From contig CABHPA010000098.1 of the NCBI GenBank assembly GCA_902168245.1, forward strand, positions 1 to 58,126: a DNA stretch of 58,126 bases, written 5' to 3'. Of this stretch, positions 51,707-58,126 are shown one piece after another. The notes beneath the pieces are model-generated. The model had not been told where the DNA came from and searched no databases. It saw only the letters and a list, made by a program, of their open reading frames with translations. The DNA comes from Candidatus Melainabacteria bacterium. Its GTDB lineage: Bacteria > Cyanobacteriota > Vampirovibrionia > Vampirovibrionales > Vampirovibrionaceae. The position numbers and the translations under genes are program-made. Numbering within the stretch: the stretch's first letter is position 1; the number at the start of each line of letters is the position of its first letter.

Positions 51707-53056
51707 ATGTCTCTCGCCGGATTTGAGGCTTCTAAAACACTGGATACCGTGGAAAGCAATGCACAATTGCTTGAGGCGAGGAAAGCGCATTTCATTCCCA
51801 CCGCCGTGCATTACTACAAGGAAGCATTGCATCTGGTTCGGGCCAAGGGCTGCTATGTCTATGATGAACAGGGGCGCGAATACCTGGATGTGATTGGAGG
51901 CATTGTGTGCATTTCGGCAGGGCATAATCATCCCAAAATCCAGCAACGCATGATTGAGATGATCCAAAACGATGAAATCCAGCACACCACCACGCTCTAT
52001 CTGAACCGTCATACCACGCGCCTGGCTGAAAAACTGGCGGGCGAAGCACCGACCGGCATCCATAAAGTGGCCTTTACCAACTCCGGTTCGGAAGCCAATG
52101 AACTGGCCCTGATGGTCGCCCGGCACGCCACGGGTGAAACCATGGTCATGAGTTTGCAGCATGGCTATCATGGCGGCACGTCCGGCACATTGGCCCATTG
52201 TGGGCATCACTCCTGGCGTTTTCGCTCTCAGCCTGTGTCCAACGTTGTAAGCGCCATTGCGCCCAATTGCTACCGCTGCCCGTTTAAAAAAGACCCTGCC
52301 AATTGCCACCTGGAATGCGCCAAACATGTGGAAGAAACCATCCAGACCACCACCCACGGCAAACTGGCCGCCTTTATCGCCGAGCCGGTGATGGGCGTCG
52401 GCGGCTTCATCACCCCTCCAGAGGAATATTTCCATCTGGTCGCCGATATCGTGCATCGATATGGCGGAAAATACATCAGTGACGAGGTACAGACCGGCGC
52501 GGGCCGTTGCGGGCAGGATTTCCTGCTCACCAAATCGTTGAAGATCGATGCCGATATCATCACCATGGCCAAGGGCTTCGGCAATGGAGCCGCCATCGGG
52601 GCTACTATAATGCGCTCTGAGGTTGCCGAGCCTTTAACCGGAAAACTGTATTTCAACACGTTTGCGGGCGACCCGTTCCAGACCATGCAGGCTTTGACCA
52701 CCATGGAAATAATCCAAGAGGAGAACCTGATTGAGAATGCCCGCACCGTTGGGCAATACTTGAAAGACGGGCTTCTGGAACTGCAAAAGCGCCATCCGTT
52801 AATTGGCGATGTACGTGGTCGCGGTTTGCTGGTAGGGGTAGAGCTGGTTAAGAACCGGGAAACCAAAGAATACGCCACTGCTGAAACCAATCAACTGATG
52901 GAGCTGATGAAAGAGCGAAATGTATTAATTGGTAAAGGCGGGCTGTTTGGCAATGTCGTCCGTCTGGCACCGGCCCTTACCTTAACGCGCGCCCAAGCCG
53001 ATCAACTACTGGCCGCTTTGGATGAATCCTTATCCGTTATTGAAAAAGCATCCTGA
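51707..53056 (+). CDS. Class III aminotransferase for beta-alanine/3-aminoisobutyrate (AGXT2-like)
   Basis: The 449-residue PLP enzyme has GSEANELALM, QHGYHGGTSG, the Asp that binds PLP nitrogen in SDEVQTGAGR, and Schiff-base Lys289 (TMAKGFGNG). The AGXT2-like CYRCPF segment is present. It removes the amino group of beta-alanine or 3-aminoisobutyrate to give the semialdehyde used by MmsA; pyruvate or glyoxylate is the likely acceptor. ATG 51707 is chosen because GGAGGA lies 7 bases upstream. The ATG at 51692 lies before that ribosome-binding site. Confidence 0.93.
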   Translation: MSLAGFEASKTLDTVESNAQLLEARKAHFIPTAVHYYKEALHLVRAKGCYVYDEQGREYLDVIGGIVCISAGHNHPKIQQRMIEMIQNDEIQHTTTLYLNRHTTRLAEKLAGEAPTGIHKVAFTNSGSEANELALMVARHATGETMVMSLQHGYHGGTSGTLAHCGHHSWRFRSQPVSNVVSAIAPNCYRCPFKKDPANCHLECAKHVEETIQTTTHGKLAAFIAEPVMGVGGFITPPEEYFHLVADIVHRYGGKYISDEVQTGAGRCGQDFLLTKSLKIDADIITMAKGFGNGAAIGATIMRSEVAEPLTGKLYFNTFAGDPFQTMQALTTMEIIQEENLIENARTVGQYLKDGLLELQKRHPLIGDVRGRGLLVGVELVKNRETKEYATAETNQLMELMKERNVLIGKGGLFGNVVRLAPALTLTRAQADQLLAALDESLSVIEKAS

Positions 53057-53057
53057 A

Positions 53058-54584
53058 ATGACCACTGAAATCAGCAAAGCTTACGATGCCGAATTAACCA
53101 ACCATGACTTGCAGCCGGTGCCGCCGGAAGGCCGGAGTTGGTCGGTTCTGAATTTTATGGCGCTGTGGATCGGCATGTGTATTTGCATTCCGTCGTACAT
53201 GATCGCGTCCTCCCTGATTGAAGGGGGCATGAACGTAACCCAGGCGCTAATCACCGTGTTTTTGGGGAACGTGATTGTGCTAATCCCCATGATTCTGAAC
53301 GGCCATGTGGGCGTAAAATACGGCATCCCGTTCCCGATTTATGCGCGGTTAAGTTTCGGGGTTAAAGGCGCAAACATTCCGGCCGTGTTACGCGCCATCG
53401 TAGCCTGCGGCTGGTTCGGCATTCAATGCTGGATTGGGGGAACCGCCATCTTCACCATGCTCAGCGCCGTTTGGCCGGAGGCGGTTAACGCCCCGACAAT
53501 CCTACCTGCCTTTATGGGCGTTAAATTATTGCCTTTCCTGTGCTTCCTGGCGTTCTGGAGTATTAACCTGCTACTGATTCACAAGGGGATCGAATCCATC
53601 AAAAAGCTGGAAACCTTTTGCGCGCCGGTACTCATTCTCAGCGGCATCGGTTTGCTGTTATGGGCAGGCCAGGCGGCGGGCGGTTTTACGGGCATGCTCA
53701 GCGCGCCTTCCAAGTTTAAAACATCCGCCGAATTCTGGGCATTTTTCATCCCCTCACTGACAGGCATGGTTGGTTACTGGGCCACCTTGAGTTTGAATAT
53801 CCCGGATTTTACCCGTTACGCCAAAGATCAGCGCGCCCAGATACTGGGGCAGACATTGGGCCTTCCGACTACCATGACCCTGATTGCGTTTATTGGGGTT
53901 GCCGTGACCAGCGCCAGTTTCGGCATTTTCGGCGAACGGATCTGGGATCCGATTACCCTGGTTGGCAAATTTGAAAACCCGCTGATTATTTTTACAGCCA
54001 TGTTTTTGATTTGTGTGGCTACCTTGGCCATGAACGTGGCCGCCAACGTGGTGGCCCCGGCCAATGACTTCGCCAACCTGGCCCCTTCCAAAATCGATTT
54101 TAAGCGCGGCGGGACACTGACCGCTATTCTGGGCTTATTAATTATGCCGTGGAAACTCATTGCCGATCCGTCCGGCTATATTTTTACCTGGCTGGTTGGT
54201 TATTCCGCCTTGTTAGGGCCGGTTGCGGGTATTCTGCTGGCCGATTACTTCCTGGTGCGCCGCTCGCATGTGGTGGTGGATGATCTCTATCGGTTGCAAG
54301 GGCTTTACACCTATCAAAACGGTTACAATCCCATTGCCCTAATTGCGCTGACGGCTGGGGTCTTGCCGAACCTTCCCGGTTTTCTGACGCAGATTAAAGC
54401 GCTGGATGCCGCTGTCGTACCCGACTTTTTCAACCAGTTGTACCATTACGCCTGGTTTGCAGGATTGGCTGTTGCGGCCCTGGTGTATGTGGCGCTTATG
54501 AAGCCGCAGCCCAAGCCCTTAACGACCGCACAGCCCCTGCCGGAACCAATTGAAATTGTGGAGATTGCCAATGCTGGAGATTAA
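53058..54584 (+). CDS. NCS1-family nucleobase permease
   Basis: The 508-residue transporter has 12 predicted transmembrane helices. The N-terminal family signature is present (GRSWSVLNFMALWIGMCIC), followed by YGIPFPIYARLSFGVKGANI and WFGIQCWIGG. NCS1 members take up uracil, cytosine, allantoin or hydantoins with H+ or Na+. Operon context points to uracil/thymine or hydantoins. ATG 53058 follows the aminotransferase stop by one base, and its 3' end overlaps preT by 14 bases. Confidence 0.94.
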   Translation: MTTEISKAYDAELTNHDLQPVPPEGRSWSVLNFMALWIGMCICIPSYMIASSLIEGGMNVTQALITVFLGNVIVLIPMILNGHVGVKYGIPFPIYARLSFGVKGANIPAVLRAIVACGWFGIQCWIGGTAIFTMLSAVWPEAVNAPTILPAFMGVKLLPFLCFLAFWSINLLLIHKGIESIKKLETFCAPVLILSGIGLLLWAGQAAGGFTGMLSAPSKFKTSAEFWAFFIPSLTGMVGYWATLSLNIPDFTRYAKDQRAQILGQTLGLPTTMTLIAFIGVAVTSASFGIFGERIWDPITLVGKFENPLIIFTAMFLICVATLAMNVAANVVAPANDFANLAPSKIDFKRGGTLTAILGLLIMPWKLIADPSGYIFTWLVGYSALLGPVAGILLADYFLVRRSHVVVDDLYRLQGLYTYQNGYNPIALIALTAGVLPNLPGFLTQIKALDAAVVPDFFNQLYHYAWFAGLAVAALVYVALMKPQPKPLTTAQPLPEPIEIVEIANAGD

Positions 54585-55968
54585 TACCGAAAATAACCCG
54601 GCGCACCTGCCGCCGCCACCGGAAAGCCTGGCCCAGAAATTTGCGAACATCAAGCCCCGTATGACGGACAACGAAGCCGTGATTGAAGCCTCGCGTTGCC
54701 TGTTTTGCCATGATGCGCCTTGCACCATCGCCTGTCCGTCATCGATCGATATTCCCATGTTTATTCGCCAGATTTCCAGCCGCAATATCAAAGGGGCTGC
54801 AAAAACCATTTTCAGCCAGAACATCCTGGGCAAGTCCTGCGCCTATGTGTGCCCCACCCAGGTGTTGTGCGAGGGATCTTGCGTGTATCACGGACTCAAT
54901 GAGAAACCGATCGATATTGGCCGTTTGCAAGGCTACGCGTCTGATTTTGCCATTGATCACAACATCCGCTTTTTTGAAAAAGGGCCATCCAGCGGGCGGA
55001 AAGTGGCCGTGATCGGCGCGGGGCCAGCGGGATTGAGCTGCGCCCATGAGCTAACCCGGCTGGGATATGCAGTAGTGGTCTACGAAGCCAGCAAACAGGC
55101 CGGTGGTTTGAATATGTACGGCGTCGCCCCGTATAAATTCAACAACGAGGCCGCCGCCAAAGAAGTGGCCTATGTCAGCGGCATTGGTTTTGACATCCGC
55201 ACAGATGCCCGTGTGCTGGCAGGGGACGAGCATAATACTGGCAATATCGGAAAAACGAATGTCCTGCTATCGGATTTGGAAAAAGAGTACGATGCGATCT
55301 TCCTCGCCATTGGCCTGGGAAAATCCCACCGACCGGGGTTACCGGGCGAGGAATTGCCGGGGGTGCTTGGCGCGGCGGAATTCATCTACGACCTGCGCGC
55401 CCAAAACCTGAATGTATCGGTGGGACGCCGGGTCATTGTGGTCGGCGCCGGAAATACCGCTATTGATGCAGCGGTGGAAACCACCAAGTTAGGTGCGGAG
55501 GTGACGCTGGTATACCGTCGTCGGCCGGAAGATCAGAGCGCCTATGATTTTGAAGTCGATCATGCCCTTCAGGCTGGAGTCCGGTTCCTGTATTTAACGT
55601 CGCCGGTTAAAGTCATCGGGGAAACCCATGTGGAGGGTTTGCTTTGCGTCAAAAACGAAGTGGTAAATGCCGCTGCGGAAGGGAAGCCTGAGATTAAAGC
55701 CATTGCCGGGTCGGAGTTTGTATTGCCATGCGACATGATTATTTTCGCCACAGGGCAGGAAAAAATGATGGATTTTTACAGCAGGATTCCCGGCTTGTCG
55801 ATTGATCGAGGCAAAGTGGTAGTGAATGCGTATTTTCAGACCAGCAACCCCAAATACTTTGCCGGGGGCGATTGCGTAAACGGCGGCAAGGAAGTGGTCA
55901 ACGCGGTGGCGCATGGCCGGGATGCAGCCCTCGGCATCGATCAGGTTTTGAAGGGAGGCGAAGCATAA
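54571..55968 (+). CDS. preT: Dihydropyrimidine dehydrogenase subunit PreT (FAD/NAD(P)H, Fe-S)
   Basis: This 465-residue flavoprotein passes electrons from NAD(P)H to PreA. The N-terminal domain binds two [4Fe-4S] clusters (Cys43, 46, 51, 55 and Cys90, 94, 100, 104). Gln120 in RLQGYASD is placed like the unusual Gln ligand of mammalian DPD. FAD-binding (VAVIGAGPAGLSCA, about 146) and NAD(P)-binding (VIVVGAGNTAIDAA) Rossmann motifs follow. ATG 54571 has GGAGA 6 bases upstream. It is equivalent to the N-terminal half of mammalian DPD. Confidence 0.95.
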   Translation: MLEINTENNPAHLPPPPESLAQKFANIKPRMTDNEAVIEASRCLFCHDAPCTIACPSSIDIPMFIRQISSRNIKGAAKTIFSQNILGKSCAYVCPTQVLCEGSCVYHGLNEKPIDIGRLQGYASDFAIDHNIRFFEKGPSSGRKVAVIGAGPAGLSCAHELTRLGYAVVVYEASKQAGGLNMYGVAPYKFNNEAAAKEVAYVSGIGFDIRTDARVLAGDEHNTGNIGKTNVLLSDLEKEYDAIFLAIGLGKSHRPGLPGEELPGVLGAAEFIYDLRAQNLNVSVGRRVIVVGAGNTAIDAAVETTKLGAEVTLVYRRRPEDQSAYDFEVDHALQAGVRFLYLTSPVKVIGETHVEGLLCVKNEVVNAAAEGKPEIKAIAGSEFVLPCDMIIFATGQEKMMDFYSRIPGLSIDRGKVVVNAYFQTSNPKYFAGGDCVNGGKEVVNAVAHGRDAALGIDQVLKGGEA

Positions 55969-57233
55969 TGGCAGATCTGAGTATCAATTTCGCGGGAATC
56001 AAGGCGCCCAACCCCTTCTGGCTGGCCTCGGCCCCGCCCACCAATACGGGCTACCAGGTTCAAAACGCATTTCGCGCAGGATGGGGCGGCGCGGTCTGGA
56101 AGACGCTGGGCCAGCCCATCGTCAATGTATCCAGCCGATATGGCGCCATGAATTACAAAAACCATCGCATTGCCGGACTCAACAACATTGAGCTGATTAC
56201 CGACCGCTCCCTGGAAGAGAACCTAAGCGAGATGAAGGAAGTGAAGCGGAACTTCCCGAATCACGCCCTGATCGCTTCCATGATGTGGGAAACGCGCGAA
56301 GAGTGGCATGACTGCATCAAACGCTGCGAAGATATTGGCGTGGACGGTTTTGAATTAAATTTCGGTTGCCCGCATGGCATGTGTGAACGCGGCATGGGTT
56401 CGGCTGTGGGACAGAACCCGGATGTGGCGGAACGGATCACGGCCTGGGTCAAAGAGGTCGCCACCAAGCCAGTTATCGTAAAATTAACACCTAACATTAC
56501 CGATATCACTGCCGCTGGCCTGGCCGCTCAACGAGGCGGGGCAGATGCCGTTTCCCTGATTAACACCATCAATTCGGTCACCAATATCAACCTGCAAACC
56601 ATGTCCCCCAGTCCATCCGTAGATGGGTTATCAACGCATGGTGGATACTGCGGTCCGGCAGTCAAACCGATTGCCCTGAATATGGTTTCTGAACTTTATA
56701 ACCACCCTGAGTTCAAACTGCCTATCTCCGGCATCGGGGGAATCGAGACCTGGGGCGACGCGGCGGAATTCTTCCTGATGGGCGCATCCGCCGTACAGGT
56801 CTGCACGGCAGTCATGCATTACGGCTATCGCATTGTGGATGAGATGAAGACGGGCCTAAGCGATTACCTGGAGCAAAACGGTATGAAGGCGCCCACAGAA
56901 CTGACCGGCATTGCCGCCCGTAAACTGCGCCGTTGGGAACAGTTGGATCTGAATTATAAAATCATCGCCCACATCGATCCAGAAAAATGCATTGGCTGTC
57001 AGCTTTGCTATATCGCCTGCGAAGACGGCGCGCATCAGTCCATTGCCCTGCAAAGCCATACGCGGGTGCCTAAAATCAAAGAAGAACATTGCGTCGGTTG
57101 TAACCTGTGCAGTTTGGTCTGCCCCGTAGATCAATGTATTACCATGGTGCAGATTCCGAACGAAGCAGGTCGCCTTACCTGGCCTGAACATCCCGCCAAC
57201 CCAAATCGGGTAAGCCATTCAGCCTTGACATAG
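55968..57233 (+). CDS. preA: Dihydropyrimidine dehydrogenase subunit PreA (FMN, Fe-S)
   Basis: The 421-residue catalytic subunit reduces uracil/thymine to the dihydro forms. The DHO-dehydrogenase-like FMN barrel (1-330) has FELNFGCPHGM and GIGGIETWGDAAEF. The C-terminus has two ferredoxin-type [4Fe-4S] motifs (CIGCQLCYIAC and CVGCNLCSLVC). The flexible-loop Cys of mammalian DPD (GLACGQ) is Val here (GSAVGQ), as I recall for bacterial PreA proteins. The ATG overlaps the preT stop by one base (TAATG), with GGGAGG upstream. It is the last gene of the operon. Confidence 0.95.
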   Translation: MADLSINFAGIKAPNPFWLASAPPTNTGYQVQNAFRAGWGGAVWKTLGQPIVNVSSRYGAMNYKNHRIAGLNNIELITDRSLEENLSEMKEVKRNFPNHALIASMMWETREEWHDCIKRCEDIGVDGFELNFGCPHGMCERGMGSAVGQNPDVAERITAWVKEVATKPVIVKLTPNITDITAAGLAAQRGGADAVSLINTINSVTNINLQTMSPSPSVDGLSTHGGYCGPAVKPIALNMVSELYNHPEFKLPISGIGGIETWGDAAEFFLMGASAVQVCTAVMHYGYRIVDEMKTGLSDYLEQNGMKAPTELTGIAARKLRRWEQLDLNYKIIAHIDPEKCIGCQLCYIACEDGAHQSIALQSHTRVPKIKEEHCVGCNLCSLVCPVDQCITMVQIPNEAGRLTWPEHPANPNRVSHSALT

Positions 57234-57255
57234 TTGAGTTTTCCAAAACACTGCT

Positions 57256-57270
57256 AATACCATTGGTATT
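57256..57270. repeat. 15-base perfect palindrome AATACCA-T-TGGTATT
   Basis: Two 7-base arms around one central base, 23 bases after preA and not part of a T-tailed hairpin. A second, looser palindrome follows at 57290-57308 (ATGCTCTGG...CCAGGAGCAT). Either could be a binding site or a weak terminator. Confidence 0.4.
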
Positions 57271-57480
57271 GCGCAAACAATCTTTCAACATGCTCTGGCC
57301 AGGAGCATTTCCCTTGCTTGGCAGGCAACCCATCCATCCCCTAAAGGCAGCTACTGCAAAATTTCGATTCGAGTGCCTTTCTGTAAAACCGGGTATATTT
57401 CTGCCACATCCGAGTTTTTCATGGTGTGAATTTGATCGCTAAATGACACCATTTTGGCAGCAATAAATGTGGTACTGTTG

Positions 57481-57513
57481 CAAAAAATCCAGACTCAACT
57501 TTGTGAGGTCTGG
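57481..57513 (-). terminator. Terminator of the resolvase fragment
   Basis: On the minus strand CCAGAC (57513-57508) pairs with GTCTGG (57494-57489), followed by ATTTTTT. The stem overlaps the last codons and the stop. Confidence 0.75.
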
Positions 57514-57899
57514 GCCAGATAGCGATAGACGCTGGCCTTGGAGAGTTGGGATTCCTCCATCAGGTGCTTAATCAGGATGCCACTTGCCCTTTTTTCTTGG
57601 AGTGCCCGCATCTGCTGTAGGTTTAAACGTTTCACCCGACCGAACTGGACGCCATTGGTCTTTGCTTTGAGGATACCTTCCACTTGGAGTTCAGCGCGAA
57701 TCTCAGCTTCAAACTGGGAGATGGCCCCCAGCATATTGAAAATCAGTCGGCCAGTAGCATCTGTGGTATCTATAGTCTGGTCCAACACTTTCAGCGCGAT
57801 TTCCTTCTTTTCCAAAGTGGCGGCAATCTGGCACAGATACAGGGTGGAGCAAGCCAGACGGTCCAAACATGTTACAACCAGAATATCTTTCTCTCGCAC
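57495..57899 (-). pseudogene. 3' fragment of a serine recombinase (resolvase/invertase)
   Basis: The remaining 134 codons match the second part of a serine resolvase: DILVVTCLDRLACS (the L-D-R-L-x-R-S helix), TDATGRLIFNMLGAISQFE, the arm region GILKAKTNG, and a C-terminal HTH (LSKASVYRYLAQ). The first about 55 residues, with the catalytic Ser and first Arg, are missing. The homology stops at about 57900, exactly where IS3-type terminal sequence begins, so the gene was split by insertion. The canonical Arg in LARS is Cys here (LACS). The fragment cannot be active. Confidence 0.85.
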
Positions 57900-57900
57900 A

Positions 57901-58126
57901 TGGTCTGCCCCCAGAAGCGTACCAGTCCAAGTAAGAAAGTGGGGAGTTAAATAGCTTGGCGCGCTAGGCTATTTGCGGCGGCGAAGGAATGAGGGCTGAC
58001 ATCTCCTAATGAGCTGTGTGGGTGCACCTCATTGTAGTCTTTCCACCACGCTTTTATTTTGGCTTGAGCGTCCTCTAAAGACAAGAACCACTGTTGATTT
58101 AATCATTCCTGCCTAAACCGGCTGTT
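57901..58126 (-). mobile_element. Right end of an IS3-family insertion sequence (runs off the window)
   Basis: The edge begins TGGTCTGCCCCCAG at 57901. Starting with TG is typical of IS3-family ends, and TG-x-x-CTGCCCCC is like the IS51/IS407-type group as I recall it. It is followed inward by the 3' end of a DDE transposase. The element abuts and interrupts the serine recombinase. The other end and the target duplication lie outside the window. Confidence 0.7.
57947..58126 (-). pseudogene. IS3-family transposase (OrfB) C-terminus with an in-frame stop
   Basis: Reading minus, the frame gives NSRFRQE-stop-LNQQWFLSLEDAQAK, then AWWKDYNEVHPHSSLGDVSP and a short tail ending at TAA (57949-57947). 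This is the conserved end of the IS3 integrase core, including the catalytic Glu region (R-x-E-C-L-N) and the RPHSSLG-type motif (here HPHSSLG). The usual Cys codon after the Glu is TGA (58105-58103), which would truncate the protein. TGA serves as a true stop elsewhere in this window, so recoding is unlikely. Confidence 0.8.

Noticed and set aside
57351..57452. 33-codon minus-strand frame starting MVSFSDQIHTMKN, faintly recalling a MazF-type DQIxT segment
   Set aside because: No ribosome-binding site, lies beyond the resolvase terminator, and is too short to support a family.
58103..58105. TGA read as a sense codon in this organism
   Set aside because: TGA clearly ends several genes in ATGA overlaps (for example 15302-15304 and 17964-17966), so the TGA in the transposase is a nonsense mutation.
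1..58126. CRISPR arrays, rRNA genes and phage structural genes
   Set aside because: No regularly spaced direct repeats, rRNA sequence or phage-type gene order was seen anywhere in the window.

Overview
The window comes from a Gram-negative bacterium. It encodes a Wza-like outer-membrane polysaccharide exporter, an RND efflux pair, a beta-barrel porin and several signal-peptide proteins. By eye the base composition is near 50% G+C, with clearly A+T-richer stretches around 26.0-26.5, 38.2-40.5 and 44.9-45.5 kb. The mix of a eukaryote-type long GMP synthase, a class III cyclase with a Lys/Thr pair and solenoid or effector-like proteins would fit a non-photosynthetic cyanobacterial relative (Vampirovibrionia/Melainabacteria) or another host-associated Gram-negative. 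I cannot fix the taxon from this sequence.

Layout. 0-6.3 kb is housekeeping: a Sel1-repeat protein, dnaB, an ArsC/Spx-like protein, a TPR protein and guaA. 6.4-20.2 kb is an exopolysaccharide locus. On the minus strand lie a polysaccharide deacetylase and a GT4-GT2 fusion glycosyltransferase. On the plus strand run a Wza-like exporter, a Wzz-like co-polymerase, a Wzy-like polymerase/ligase, a Wzx-like flippase, a GT2 enzyme and two CelD/FemAB-like acyltransferases; from Wzy onward each gene overlaps the next by 1-4 bases. 20.3-28 kb holds single genes: a Spy/CpxP-like protein, an MFS exporter, an alpha/beta hydrolase, a Bcp peroxiredoxin, tRNA-Val(CAC), an MshEN-like protein, a GNAT enzyme and two small secreted proteins. 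27.4-32.4 kb is a TetR - membrane fusion protein - RND transporter operon. 32.5-38.2 kb carries a DCC-family protein, a membrane-bound nucleotide cyclase, small membrane proteins, a candidate papain-like cysteine peptidase and a GNAT enzyme.

38.7-47.3 kb is the least ordinary part. It holds a secreted protein with a beta-sandwich tail, a four-helix membrane protein, a serine lipase/esterase with its own beta-rich tail, a small secreted protein, a porin plus c-type cytochrome operon that share an identical heptapeptide, and a 610-residue solenoid protein with higher-order repeat duplications. 47.7-57.2 kb is a complete reductive pyrimidine-catabolism operon (mmsA, dihydropyrimidinase, beta-ureidopropionase, class III aminotransferase, NCS1 permease, preT, preA). 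It would import uracil/thymine and convert them to acetyl-CoA/propionyl-CoA with release of ammonia. The right edge (57.5-58.1 kb) is mobile-element debris: a serine resolvase cut by an IS3-family element whose transposase carries an in-frame stop.

The best candidates for something undescribed are the solenoid protein (45503-47335), the cysteine-peptidase-like protein with a Trp-rich cationic tail (36474-37463), the secreted/membrane/lipase trio (38696-42006) and the porin-cytochrome pair with its upstream inverted repeat (42798-45012).
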